Source: Balneola sp. MJW-20
Lineage (GTDB): Bacteria; Bacteroidota; Rhodothermia; Balneolales; Balneolaceae
Length of the DNA stretch: 64,000 bases
Assembly: GCF_040811775.1 (NCBI RefSeq)
Contig: NZ_JBFNXW010000001.1
Location: 682,001 to 746,000 of the forward strand
Direction: 5' to 3'
Shown: positions 1 through 8,575 of the stretch, in pieces
Position numbering within the stretch: position 1 is the first letter of the stretch
Layout of the letters: every line of letters begins with the position of its first letter
Made by a program: the position numbers and the translations under genes
Notes under the pieces: model-generated
Databases searched by the model: none
What the model was told of the DNA's origin: nothing
Seen by the model: only the letters and a program-made list of their open reading frames with translations

Positions 1-2616
1 CCAGTGATCAACAAGAACAGATGCTTTATCCTTACCTACTCTGAAGGAAACATATTGATCCCCAAAAACACCCCCTATCTCGCCAACAATTTTTATTCCG
101 CTAATATCCAGATCGAGTAAAATCTCTCTTTCCACTTCATTTTGCTGAAAATTTACTGCTTCAAGCAAACTGTCAATAATCCGGATCTCATCATTGACTT
201 GATTCATATTAAATTGGTCCCCGGTAATTAAATTACTCGCTTCCAGATATCTTAGAACCTCTGATTCCTCGAATCCTTTATTCTTAAACTTGAATATTGC
301 CTGGTCTAATAGATATTTATTGAGGCCTTTTATCTCAAAATTCTCCCTTTCTTTTAAATGGAACTGATCGTCTCTAAAGTCAATACCAACCGTCTTTTTA
401 AGATAATACCGGGCAGGATTCACAAAGAATGATACCAGTTCTGAAAAATGAATTTCTTCCTCAATTTCAATTCGGGGTAACTCATCCCGATCAATGAATA
501 CCGGAATAACATCTTCTGCATTGATCTCCTGAAGTATTTGAGCACTGTAATGATCATAAGAAGGATCAAGCATTCCATTAAAGTATTTACTTGAAAATGG
601 ATGTAAGGGATGCTCAATAAATTGAAATTCATTGTCCTCAGCTAACTTGTCCATTAGTTGCTGGATCAATATAGAAGGCAGCATTTCCCGGTCATTTTGC
701 TGGTCCTTCCCAATAAAAGTAATGATCAATGATTCACCAGCAGCTGATATAGTTTCTGCAAACCAAAGACAGTCATCTTCTTTCTGTATCCTATCTCCCA
801 ACTCCGGTTGACTGTTAATGATATCAAATTCTGGGCGAATATCTTTTCTTGGAAACGTACCTTCATTCATTCCCATGATGGCAATAACTTTAAATGGTAC
901 AGCCCTGTAAGGTATATAGGTACTAACCGTTATTCCCTGACCAAAGCGGCCTGACCTGGCCTTTATTCCAGGTAATTGATCGGAAAACCAACGACTAAAT
1001 TGTCTGAATGTGATTTCCACAGGATCATTGTGGTATTTAGCCTGAGATAAAAGTTTTCTGATCAATTGGTTTAATTTACCGGGATGGTCAGAGTGATCAT
1101 CACCAGTATTCAGAAAATCCTGGCTAAGGTCTGAAATCCAGTTTAACCAGGTTCGTATTTCTCGGGATTTTTCACTGAATTTCTTATGCTTTTCAATAAG
1201 TCGAAGCATTTCAGAAAATCCGGATAGACTATCAGAATCGGCAATGGATCCTGCTCCCTGATAAGGCACCATTCCTTTGTAAATAGTCAGGTCAGCAGGC
1301 TCCATGATAAATCCCAACATCATTTGCGACAGACCTTTTTTCCATGAATAAGGAGTGTTAAAACTATGACCCAATCCATGGAAAACATTGTTATCACTGA
1401 TCCATTTTTCTAACCGGAATACTTCATCCTCCGTTAAACCGAACCTTTTCTTCAGTAATGGATCCATAAACAACTCGGAAATCCAGCCGGATTTAAAATC
1501 ACTTTTAAGCAACTTTAGTAACAGCTCGATGGAATCGGAAGGTTCAGGTTGACCTGATAAGGTCATGTCGGATACTGATAAATGCTTCCCTCTTTCAGCA
1601 TCAGTAAAAATTCCTTTAATGAGTGGGGCATATATCTCAGGATCCGGAACTAATATTAAAATGTCCTCCAGATCCAATGATCGGTCATCCTCTAAACACC
1701 TTAGAATATCATTTTTCAGGACCTCAGTCTCACGTTCCGGACTATGGCATGAATGGATATGGATATTCCCGGGAAGTTCGATCTTCTCTTGGGTTTTTTT
1801 TATTGATATTTCTGATTTGATTGATTTTGCACGTTCATACAGGTAATCCAGCTGGTCTTTTTTCACCTTTGTCCATTTACTGATCAGTGAATGAACACCT
1901 ACTGAATCTGAAAGAACTTCAAAAGCATATAAGTTCAGGTTAATTCGACCCGCAAGTTCAGCAAAAAGGTCCATCTGCGGTTTAGAAGTATGAGATATTC
2001 CGAATACATAAATGTCAGATGGAAGATTATTATCCAGTATACCTTTTCTGCTCCAGTTAATAAGCTCAATAAAGGCTTCCGACCTTCGTGGGATGATTTT
2101 CCACTGATCTTCATGCTCCCAGATTACTTGTAGCTTTTTCCATATCTCAACTTGCCAGGCATGAAGATCTGGTACAGATTTACCCTGCAGCCAGTCTTCC
2201 AACATTTCCGGTCTGTAATTTTGGTACAAATCAAACACATCAGCAACCTGAATACTGATATCAAGAAGTTTAGATTCAGGAGCATCAGATCTATCTATAA
2301 AAGGGATCAATCCTTTGTTATTTTGCAGTATCTGATGAATAGCCCATACCATAGAGTTTTTATCGGATGGTAATTCACTTTTTAAGCTCTGGTCTTTTGC
2401 CCGATAAAGGTTCCACAATAATTCAGAAGGAAGTATATATTTAATATTAGCAGCTATTCCATGTACTTCACTTACTCTTAAATTCAACCATTCCTGTGTT
2501 TCTTTATTCTGGATAATTATCCAGACCGGTTCCATGGGATCTTCAGGATATTTGATATCCGATATAAACTGATCAAAAAGAACATCAAGATCTGATGCAC
2601 TGAAAATATTAAGCAT
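1..2616 (-). CDS. recC: RecC, exodeoxyribonuclease V gamma subunit (3' end beyond window)
   Basis: The frame stays open from an ATG at 2616 to the first base of the window: 872 codons with no stop. The N-terminus contains a stretch with QEWLNLRVSE, GIAANIKY and LPSELLWNLY, which matches the RecC family start (a region binding the DNA end and the inactive helicase fold). RecC works with RecB and RecD at double-strand breaks as the Chi-recognising scaffold. E. coli RecC is about 1,120 residues, so roughly three quarters is present. recB and recD would be expected downstream, outside the window. The gene follows the parA/RHH pair on the same strand after a 78-base gap. The RecC call is by motif recognition of the N-terminal third. 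Confidence 0.85.
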   Translation of the reverse strand, partial: MLNIFSASDLDVLFDQFISDIKYPEDPMEPVWIIIQNKETQEWLNLRVSEVHGIAANIKYILPSELLWNLYRAKDQSLKSELPSDKNSMVWAIHQILQNNKGLIPFIDRSDAPESKLLDISIQVADVFDLYQNYRPEMLEDWLQGKSVPDLHAWQVEIWKKLQVIWEHEDQWKIIPRRSEAFIELINWSRKGILDNNLPSDIYVFGISHTSKPQMDLFAELAGRINLNLYAFEVLSDSVGVHSLISKWTKVKKDQLDYLYERAKSIKSEISIKKTQEKIELPGNIHIHSCHSPERETEVLKNDILRCLEDDRSLDLEDILILVPDPEIYAPLIKGIFTDAERGKHLSVSDMTLSGQPEPSDSIELLLKLLKSDFKSGWISELFMDPLLKKRFGLTEDEVFRLEKWISDNNVFHGLGHSFNTPYSWKKGLSQMMLGFIMEPADLTIYKGMVPYQGAGSIADSDSLSGFSEMLRLIEKHKKFSEKSREIRTWLNWISDLSQDFLNTGDDHSDHPGKLNQLIRKLLSQAKYHNDPVEITFRQFSRWFSDQLPGIKARSGRFGQGITVSTYIPYRAVPFKVIAIMGMNEGTFPRKDIRPEFDIINSQPELGDRIQKEDDCLWFAETISAAGESLIITFIGKDQQNDREMLPSILIQQLMDKLAEDNEFQFIEHPLHPFSSKYFNGMLDPSYDHYSAQILQEINAEDVIPVFIDRDELPRIEIEEEIHFSELVSFFVNPARYYLKKTVGIDFRDDQFHLKERENFEIKGLNKYLLDQAIFKFKNKGFEESEVLRYLEASNLITGDQFNMNQVNDEIRIIDSLLEAVNFQQNEVEREILLDLDISGIKIVGEIGGVFGDQYVSFRVGKDKASVLVDHW

Positions 2617-2694
2617 AAATTAGCTGTGCCTGAGATTAAAAGAGAGGATAATAAAAAATGGGTCCTCAGGCTAAAAAATATAGAGAAGAATGTA

Positions 2695-2979
2695 TCAGGA
2701 TCCGTAGAGAGAATTTTTTAAAATCTCATTAGCCACTGCTGAATATGACATTTCCTGACTGTCTGCAATTTCTTTTATCAGATCAACCACCGGTTCTTCC
2801 AGGTAATAACTGGTAACGACTTTATTGATCTTATCTTCTTTTTTGCTCTTGGCTTTATCAGATGAATCAATGTCGTTCTCCTTATTATCATCCGTATAAG
2901 GAGTTATGAAATCGAAAGAAGCATGCCCCCGCATACTGTATGCAAGCGGGTTATGCCCAAGGCTTTTTTTCTTAGTCAT
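2695..2979 (-). CDS. Small ribbon-helix-helix DNA-binding protein paired with ParA
   Basis: A 94-residue protein. Residues 1-50 are polar, charged and probably disordered. Residues 52-92 (VVTSYYLEE..VVDLIKEIADSQEMSYSAVANEIL) look like a ribbon-helix-helix fold: a short strand followed by two helices. It starts two bases after the parA stop, so the two are co-transcribed. A small RHH protein with a flexible N-terminus next to a Walker ATPase is the layout of type Ib partition systems (ParF/ParG), where the RHH protein binds the centromere and represses the operon. The alternative is a chromosomal regulator that only borrows the ParA. No gene symbol is certain. Confidence 0.6.
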   Translation of the reverse strand: MTKKKSLGHNPLAYSMRGHASFDFITPYTDDNKENDIDSSDKAKSKKEDKINKVVTSYYLEEPVVDLIKEIADSQEMSYSAVANEILKNSLYGS

Positions 2980-2981
2980 AA

Positions 2982-3737
2982 CTAGTGACCGTTTTTGACT
3001 TCCTTAGCCAGCTCAAAGTAATCATGGGCACCAGAACTATTTCCATCGTACTCAAAAATAGTTTTATGGTGTGAAGGTGCCTCGGCTAGGGCTACATTAT
3101 CTCTAATTATCGTCTTAAAGACCTTATTTCCAAAGTAGTCCTTAATGTGACCAACAACCTCTTTATTCAGATTCTTCCGGCTATCGTAAAGCGTACATAT
3201 AATTCCACCCACTTCCAGCTTATTATTAAGTCTTTGCTGAACGACTTTAATTAGGTCAAGAAGCTTAGACAATCCGTGTAGTGCCAGGTATTCCGACTGG
3301 AGTACAATAAAGACCTCTTTAACAGCTGTGAAAGCATTTAAGGTCAGCAGACCAAGGTTTGGAGGGCAGTCAATAAGAACATAGTCATAATCTTTGCCTT
3401 CTAATTGTTTCATTACATTCTTTAGAAGACTTTCTCTTGCCGGCTCAGATGCCAGTTCAAGTTCAGCACCTGATAGTTCAAGTGAAGATGGGATAAAATC
3501 AAAACCGTTGTGTTTAACGATAACATCATCAACATTAACCTGCCCTCTCAGAGCATGATAAATAGTCTTTTCAAGCCGGTGGGAATGAGTTCTAAGCGAA
3601 TATGTAAGATTAGCCTGCGGGTCAAGATCAATAAGTAGCACTTTCTTTCCCAGCTTGGCAAGTCCGGCCCCAACATTAATTGTGGTCGTCGTTTTCCCAA
3701 CGCCTCCTTTCTGATTTGTTAACGCAATAGTCTTCAT
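2982..3737 (-). CDS. parA: ParA/Soj-family partition ATPase
   Basis: A 251-residue ATPase of the MinD/ParA class. It has the deviant Walker A motif KGGVGKTT at residues 10-17, an A' motif LLIDLDPQAN near 34-43 and a Walker B LIDCPP near 118. It lacks the N-terminal helix-turn-helix extension of plasmid P1-type ParA, so it belongs with the short Soj/ParF-like forms. The family forms ATP-dependent dimers on DNA and moves a partner-bound cargo. The partner here is probably the RHH protein encoded two bases downstream. Upstream lie tandem 9-base repeats and a perfect inverted repeat, which are candidate operator or centromere sites. It could segregate the chromosome, an integrated element or a protein cargo. 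Confidence 0.88.
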   Translation of the reverse strand: MKTIALTNQKGGVGKTTTTINVGAGLAKLGKKVLLIDLDPQANLTYSLRTHSHRLEKTIYHALRGQVNVDDVIVKHNGFDFIPSSLELSGAELELASEPARESLLKNVMKQLEGKDYDYVLIDCPPNLGLLTLNAFTAVKEVFIVLQSEYLALHGLSKLLDLIKVVQQRLNNKLEVGGIICTLYDSRKNLNKEVVGHIKDYFGNKVFKTIIRDNVALAEAPSHHKTIFEYDGNSSGAHDYFELAKEVKNGH

Positions 3738-3753
3738 GATTTAAATAGCCGTG

Positions 3754-3834
3754 TTGGTATTATTGGTATTCTCTATGAGTAAGTCCTTAATGTTTTGTTA
3801 CAATACAAAGACTTCTATTAGAAATCTAATAGAA
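3754..3834. promoter_or_regulatory. Repeat-rich candidate operator/parS between parA and the thioesterase gene
   Basis: Two kinds of repeat are visible. TTGGTATT followed by A or C occurs twice head to tail at 3754-3762 and 3763-3771, close to the parA start. A perfect 10-base inverted repeat, TTCTATTAGA / TCTAATAGAA with a two-base spacer, lies at 3813-3834. Tandem short repeats plus a dyad upstream of a parA/RHH pair fit an autoregulatory operator or centromere. Binding by the RHH protein is inferred. Confidence 0.45.
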
Positions 3835-3918
3835 CTTTTTAATTCAGATTTGAAAGATTAAAAACCTCTATTAATCATTTTAAAGAATAACCTTATCTTC
3901 AGGTAAAAAATAAAACTC

Positions 3919-4290
3919 ATGCGATTTTTTAGCAGAAAATTAATAAAACCTACCGACCTTAATGCCCACGGCACCCTGTTTGGAGGTGCTGTAATAAGCT
4001 GGATTGATGAGGAAGCAGCAATTTATGTTCTCTGTCAACTCGGAAAAGGCAATATAGTGACTAAGTATATGTCTGAGATCAATTTCGTTAATTCTGCAAA
4101 ATTAGGCGATGTTATTGAGATTGGCATGGAAACTGTTAAATTCGGTAGAACATCTATTACGGTTAAATGTGAGGTTAGGAACAAATTCAACAAAGACACT
4201 ATCATTACTATTGATGAAATCGTCTTTGTACATGTTGATGAATTCGGAAAGCCTAAACCTCATTATATATCAGAACCAGCAAACGAATAA
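3919..4290 (+). CDS. Acyl-CoA thioesterase, hotdog fold (YciA/BACH-like)
   Basis: A 123-residue single hotdog domain. The N-terminus carries the family signature AHGTLFGGAVISWIDEEAA (residues 17-35), in which the Asp and the GTLFGG turn sit in the active-site region. The rest shows the expected strands (MSEINFVNSAKLGD, SITVKCEV, FVHVDEFG). The family hydrolyses acyl-CoA to free fatty acid and CoA in the cytoplasm. The protein is slightly shorter than E. coli YciA. It reads away from parA and is followed five bases later by the Hpt gene, so the two are probably one transcript. Substrate chain length cannot be told from sequence. Confidence 0.82.
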   Translation: MRFFSRKLIKPTDLNAHGTLFGGAVISWIDEEAAIYVLCQLGKGNIVTKYMSEINFVNSAKLGDVIEIGMETVKFGRTSITVKCEVRNKFNKDTIITIDEIVFVHVDEFGKPKPHYISEPANE

Positions 4291-4295
4291 TTACT

Positions 4296-4646
4296 GTGCA
4301 AAACACCAAGATCATCGATATAACCAGTCTCTCAGAGATGCTCTACGGAGAGAAAAAGTATATAACAGAGTTCTCCGAGGCGGCTATAGAATCTTTTACC
4401 GAGTTCAGGGATAATTACGCTTTATTTCTTACAGACAGAGACGAGACCAATTTCAGAAAAGCAGGTCATAAGATTAAACCGGTAGCACAGATGCTGGGAC
4501 TTTCGCAGATCATAGAGGAATATGAACATGCCAAAACACTGATTTGGGATGAAAAACCTGAACAAGAGATCAAACACTCCATTGCAAAAATGAACGATAT
4601 CTGCAATGAAGTTATAATCGATCTGAATACCGTAATAAACTCCTAG
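4296..4646 (+). CDS. Hpt-domain (histidine phosphotransfer) protein
   Basis: A 116-residue helical protein starting at GTG. Residues 53-70 read FRKAGHKIKPVAQMLGL, matching the Hpt signature (A/G)HKxK..A..LGL, with His58 as the candidate phospho-acceptor. Hpt proteins relay phosphate between hybrid histidine kinases and response regulators. No kinase or receiver gene is present in the window, so its partners are elsewhere. It lies between the thioesterase gene and galE with short gaps, probably in the same transcript. The remainder has no other domain that I recognise. Confidence 0.68.
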   Translation: MQNTKIIDITSLSEMLYGEKKYITEFSEAAIESFTEFRDNYALFLTDRDETNFRKAGHKIKPVAQMLGLSQIIEEYEHAKTLIWDEKPEQEIKHSIAKMNDICNEVIIDLNTVINS

Positions 4647-4678
4647 GCATTGACTTAAATACTTTAACTGTCAGCTCA

Positions 4679-5701
4679 ATGAGCATACTCGTAACCGGCG
4701 GAGCCGGATATATTGGATCGCATACTGTTCTCGAGTTAATAAACAAGGAAAAAGAGGTCGTTATCGTCGACGACCTCAGCAATAGTAACAAGGAAGCTAT
4801 TGCACGCCTGGAAAAGATCACAGGAAAGAGCATCCCATTTTTCGAACTGGATGTTAGCGACAAGGAAGCATTAAGAAAGGTTTTCGAAAAATTTCAGATC
4901 AATGCTGTAATACATTTTGCGGGGTTCAAAGCAGTAGGTGAATCGGTACAAAAACCATTGCATTATTACCGTAACAACATAGTTTCCACACTCAGTCTTT
5001 GCGAACTGATGGATGAATTTAACGTCAGGAATTTGGTCTTTAGTTCTTCTGCCACTGTTTATGGTGACCCGGCAGAAGTTCCTATTAATGAAGATTTTCC
5101 ACTTTCCGCTACCAATCCTTATGGCAGAACCAAACTATTCATAGAGTATATCCTGAAGGACCTTTATCATTCGGACAATTCATGGAATATTGCACTGCTC
5201 AGATATTTCAATCCGGTTGGTGCTCATGAAAGCGGGCTTATCGGTGAAGACCCCAATGATATACCAAACAATCTCATGCCCTATATTAGCCAGGTTGCTG
5301 TTGGTCGCTTAGAACAGTTATCCGTTTTCGGAAACGACTATTCCACTCATGATGGTACCGGAGTAAGAGATTACATTCATGTTGTAGATCTGGCAGTGGG
5401 TCATATTAAAGCTTTAGAGAAATTACAGGAAGAGCCCGGCTTGGTGATCTATAACCTTGGCACAGGTAAAGGCAGTAGTGTACTGGATATGATTAAAGCA
5501 TTTGAAAAAGCTTCCGGCAAACAAATTAACTACCAGATCACGGATCGCAGACCCGGAGATGCCGCTATTTGTTATGCGGACCCATCCAAAGCTGAAAAAG
5601 AACTCAACTGGAAAGCTGAGCGAACTATCCTCGAGATGTGCTCAGATACCTGGAAATGGCAGTCTATGAATCCAAACGGATATGAGGATCCGGATCAGTA
5701 A
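4679..5701 (+). CDS. galE: UDP-glucose 4-epimerase
   Basis: A 340-residue extended short-chain dehydrogenase. The NAD-binding GGAGYIG is at residues 7-13, the catalytic Ser/Thr region FSSSATVYGD at 121-130, and the catalytic YGRTK places Tyr148 and Lys152. It is full length for GalE. The enzyme interconverts UDP-glucose and UDP-galactose, supplying sugars for surface glycans such as those expected from the glycosyltransferase cluster in this window. The last seven bases overlap the end of the convergent downstream gene. Related epimerases acting on UDP-GlcNAc or UDP-glucuronate cannot be fully excluded, but the overall sequence is typical GalE. Confidence 0.93.
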   Translation: MSILVTGGAGYIGSHTVLELINKEKEVVIVDDLSNSNKEAIARLEKITGKSIPFFELDVSDKEALRKVFEKFQINAVIHFAGFKAVGESVQKPLHYYRNNIVSTLSLCELMDEFNVRNLVFSSSATVYGDPAEVPINEDFPLSATNPYGRTKLFIEYILKDLYHSDNSWNIALLRYFNPVGAHESGLIGEDPNDIPNNLMPYISQVAVGRLEQLSVFGNDYSTHDGTGVRDYIHVVDLAVGHIKALEKLQEEPGLVIYNLGTGKGSSVLDMIKAFEKASGKQINYQITDRRPGDAAICYADPSKAEKELNWKAERTILEMCSDTWKWQSMNPNGYEDPDQ

Positions 5702-6468
5702 GTTATTAAAACTGAATCCACTCCTGAATTAGCTGTCCGGGGATCTGACGCTGTAACGTAAACCTGATACTCTCCTGCTTCAGGTATAGACAAGGCAGCA
5801 GCATATGTAGAATTTCTTCCCGTATAATTCATATCAGATCTAAGGATCATTTGCCCATCCCTGTATAACCATACTTCAATATCCATTTCAGAGCTGTCCC
5901 ATAATCCTTCTGGTTCAGTCGGGCAACCACATAGCATTATAACCTCAGCTTTGATCTCAAGCTTATCTTCCTCTGACAGGTACTGCAAGGGTTCTTGAAT
6001 CTTTACAGACAATCCAGGCATCTCCATTATAAAACCATCTCCATCGATATGCTTTCCTGGAATCATCCATAATTCATTGCTTATACTGATCATATTATTC
6101 GGACTTCTTAAAGGTGCACTGGCTATGATCTGAATTTTAGTGGGCTCTGTAAGTTTAAGCACCGTATTAAATTCAGCATCTCCATCTCCAGCCAATTTCC
6201 CATATCGTGTTCCGGAATCCTGCACTAATAATTTCGTGTTCCCGGTCTCTCCCTCAGTTCTACCCTCTGCAAGAGTCTCTCCTGTCCTCAGATCAATTAT
6301 CCGGATATTAGCACCTTCCATTCCTGAACCAATGAATTTAGCGTCTCTGGATAAGACTCGAACGGTCAGACGAGTATCAGTTTGTGCATATGCATAATCA
6401 AGAGTCAGAATTAGGACCAATAGCAGATTGAAAATAGAAAATACGGTCTTTTTAAATGATCGGTTCAT
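5695..6468 (-). CDS. Secreted protein of unknown function
   Basis: A 257-residue protein with a clear signal peptide, ending in YAYAQ near residue 28 (Lys-rich start, then a long Leu/Ile core). The open frame extends 36 codons further upstream, but that part runs into the antisense of the tRNA-Leu gene, so the ATG at 6468 was chosen. The mature part begins with a segment (ANIRIIDLRTGETLAEGRTE) resembling carboxypeptidase-regulatory beta-sandwich repeats. The C-terminal half has another beta-rich region (EVWLYRDGQMI, GEYQVYVTASDP) that may be Ig-like. No enzyme motif is seen. It converges on galE with a seven-base overlap. Confidence 0.65.
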   Translation of the reverse strand: MNRSFKKTVFSIFNLLLVLILTLDYAYAQTDTRLTVRVLSRDAKFIGSGMEGANIRIIDLRTGETLAEGRTEGETGNTKLLVQDSGTRYGKLAGDGDAEFNTVLKLTEPTKIQIIASAPLRSPNNMISISNELWMIPGKHIDGDGFIMEMPGLSVKIQEPLQYLSEEDKLEIKAEVIMLCGCPTEPEGLWDSSEMDIEVWLYRDGQMILRSDMNYTGRNSTYAAALSIPEAGEYQVYVTASDPRTANSGVDSVLITY

Positions 6469-6494
6469 GTCACCAGTTTCTATAATAATTATGG

Positions 6495-6526
6495 TTTCAT
6501 TACAAAGAAGGTAATGGTTATATTTG
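6495..6526 (+). promoter_or_regulatory. Bacteroidota-type promoter for tRNA-Leu
   Basis: TATATTTG at 6519-6526 is an exact match to the Bacteroidota -7 consensus TAnnTTTG. TTTC at 6495-6498 matches three of four bases of the -33 TTTG box, with a 20-base spacer. The tRNA begins 14 bases after the -7 box. The consensus is known; its use here is inferred from spacing. Confidence 0.6.
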
Positions 6527-6539
6527 TCGTCTCTCAAAA

Positions 6540-6621
6540 GCCAAAGTGGCGGAACTGGTAGACGCGCACGACTCAAAATCGTGTTCCTTCGGGAGTGTGG
6601 GTTCGAGTCCCACCTTTGGTA
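6540..6621 (+). tRNA. tRNA-Leu (anticodon CAA)
   Basis: It folds as a class II tRNA. The acceptor strands are GCCAAAG and CTTTGGT, the anticodon stem CACGA/TCGTG encloses loop CTCAAAA with anticodon CAA, and there is a long variable arm (ttccttcggga). The T arm GTGGG-TTCGAGT-CCCAC is followed by an A discriminator. The CCA end is not encoded and must be added enzymatically. It reads codon UUG. It lies between the secreted-protein gene and the end of bioA, divergent from the first and convergent with the second. Confidence 0.95.
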
Positions 6622-6673
6622 CTATATTTTTGTTTGCTCAAATTTAGTTCTGGAAATTTAAATCATTCCAGCC

Positions 6674-7942
6674 TCAATTGAGAAGTAAAGGGATCTTTTT
6701 ATAAACATTCCTGAGCTCATCTTCCGTAATGCAATAAGGCGGCATAAGATATAATGTGTTTCCGAGCGGTCTTAATAATACCCCGTGATCCAGGCAGTTC
6801 TTTTTGATCTTGGCTGCTACCTCATTCAGATATCCATCTTCTCCGTCAGTCTTAATATCCATTGCAGATATGGTCCCTTTTATTCTGAATCTATGTAGGT
6901 CAGAATGCCCTTTCAGCTTTTCAATTTCTTCCTTATGTAAATCTTCTAACCATTTGAATGGCTGTGTATTAGATAGAATATCCAATGTCGCAATAGCTGC
7001 CGCGCACCCTAAAGGATTACCAGTATAACTATGTCCGTGCCAGAACGTTTTTACAGGATCCTCTGAAAGAAATGTTTCATAAATCTTAGCCGAGCAAACC
7101 GTTACGGATAAGGGCATGAATCCTCCGGTAATGCCTTTTGATAAACATATAATGTCGGGTTCAACCTGGGCTCTCTTACAGGCAAACATTTCACCGGTTC
7201 GACCAAAGCCGGTCATTACCTCATCAAATATCAGCAATACATCATACTGACGATTGATCCAGTGCAGCTTTTGCAGAAACTCCTCCGAACACATTCTCAT
7301 ACCACCTGCTCCCTGAACTAAGGGTTCGATCAGTATCCCGGCATAATGATCAGGGTTATCGGTGAGTAATTCTTCCAGATGGTCTATAATTTCATCTTCC
7401 TTTTGTGCACGTTCTTCATCTCCATCCCAGGTTTGTGGATAAGGAATAAATTCAACATCAAATAGCAGGTCTTTAAATACATCAGAAAAAATATTTCTTT
7501 CTCCTGCCGACATGGCGCCAAAGGTATCTCCGTGATACGCTCCTTCAAAACAGATATATGATTTTCTGTCTTCTCCCTTATTTGCCCAGTACTGATAAGC
7601 CATCTTCATGGCAACCTCGACTGCAGTAGACCCATTATCTGAGAAAAATACCCTCTCGAAGTTAGATGGTAACAAGTTAATAAGTCTCTCTGCCAGGTTC
7701 TCAGCTGGATCGTGCGTAAAGCCGGCAAAAATCACATGCTCAAGCTTCTGGCTCTGCTCGTAAATAGCATCTGCAATATCCTGATTCGAATGGCCTAATA
7801 CATTCACCCACCAGCTCGAAATACAATCTATAACCTTTCTTCCATCCTCAAGCTCCAGCCAGACGCCTTTACCACTCTTAACTTTAACCGGTTCCGGGGC
7901 ATTTTTCTGAATTGTAAACGGATGCCATAAATTTGGATGCAT
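6674..7942 (-). CDS. bioA: Adenosylmethionine-8-amino-7-oxononanoate aminotransferase
   Basis: A 422-residue fold-type I PLP enzyme. Landmarks are SSWWVNVLGH near the start (substrate site), YHGDTFGAMS, the cofactor Asp in LLIFDEVMTGFGRTG and the PLP lysine in CLSKGITGGFMP. BioA transfers the amino group of S-adenosylmethionine to KAPA, giving DAPA, the penultimate stage of biotin synthesis. It is the last gene of the trp-bio run, 15 bases after bioD. A weak hairpin (CTGGAA/TTCCAG) follows the stop but has no clear T run. bioB is not in the window. Confidence 0.95.
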   Translation of the reverse strand: MHPNLWHPFTIQKNAPEPVKVKSGKGVWLELEDGRKVIDCISSWWVNVLGHSNQDIADAIYEQSQKLEHVIFAGFTHDPAENLAERLINLLPSNFERVFFSDNGSTAVEVAMKMAYQYWANKGEDRKSYICFEGAYHGDTFGAMSAGERNIFSDVFKDLLFDVEFIPYPQTWDGDEERAQKEDEIIDHLEELLTDNPDHYAGILIEPLVQGAGGMRMCSEEFLQKLHWINRQYDVLLIFDEVMTGFGRTGEMFACKRAQVEPDIICLSKGITGGFMPLSVTVCSAKIYETFLSEDPVKTFWHGHSYTGNPLGCAAAIATLDILSNTQPFKWLEDLHKEEIEKLKGHSDLHRFRIKGTISAMDIKTDGEDGYLNEVAAKIKKNCLDHGVLLRPLGNTLYLMPPYCITEDELRNVYKKIPLLLN

Positions 7943-7957
7943 GGTGAAGTAGTATAT

Positions 7958-8575
7958 TTATAGAGAGTTAAAAGTATTCTTTAACGTATTCTTATTGATA
8001 TCCGGCAGATCATTGATTTCCCATACTTTTACGTTACCAAAATGCTCAATCGTTTTTTTATTTTCTTCGTGTTCCGGGCCGTTCATCACAACACCAATTA
8101 TATCAATTCCGCGGTTTCTGAGCGCTTCAAGCGAGAGCAGTGTATGGTTAAGGGTGCCGAGTGTACTTCTTGCCACTAGCAATACCGGAATATTGAGATG
8201 AAGGATCAGATCCATCATGGATTCTTTCCAGTTGATGGGTACCCACAAACCCCCTGCCCCTTCCACTATCAAATGATCCGTATCATATTCCGGAAGCTGA
8301 AAATCATTTAAGCTGATCTTTACATTATCAATATCAGCCGCAGAATGTGGACTCATCGGTTCATTTAACCGATAACGTTCAGGTATGATACGACTTTCAG
8401 GTACTTCACTTACCCGTTGCACAAATTGGGTGTCTGTCTCTTCATCGAGGCCTGATTGGGTTGGCTTCCAGTAGGTCGCATCCAATGATGACATCAGCAT
8501 AGCTGAAACTACAGTCTTTCCGATGCCTGTATCCGTTCCGCTCACAAATATCCGAGATGGTAAATACTCTTTCAT
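7958..8575 (-). CDS. bioD: Dethiobiotin synthetase
   Basis: A 205-residue P-loop enzyme with GTDTGIGKTVVSAML near residues 13-27, the ATP-binding loop diagnostic for BioD. TYWKPTQSGL and VEGAGGLWVPIN are further family motifs. BioD closes the ureido ring of DAPA with CO2 and ATP to form dethiobiotin. The start overlaps the bioC stop by one base, and bioA follows after 15 bases, so translation is probably coupled. Length is normal for the family. Confidence 0.95.
   Translation of the reverse strand: MKEYLPSRIFVSGTDTGIGKTVVSAMLMSSLDATYWKPTQSGLDEETDTQFVQRVSEVPESRIIPERYRLNEPMSPHSAADIDNVKISLNDFQLPEYDTDHLIVEGAGGLWVPINWKESMMDLILHLNIPVLLVARSTLGTLNHTLLSLEALRNRGIDIIGVVMNGPEHEENKKTIEHFGNVKVWEINDLPDINKNTLKNTFNSL

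Noticed and set aside
6469..6576. Longer N-terminus for the secreted protein next to tRNA-Leu
   Set aside because: The extra 36 codons run through the antisense of the tRNA and would bury the signal peptide. The ATG at 6468 gives a normal signal peptide.
6651..6672. Terminator after bioA
   Set aside because: CTGGAA/TTCCAG forms a short stem but no T run follows on the minus strand, so support is too weak.
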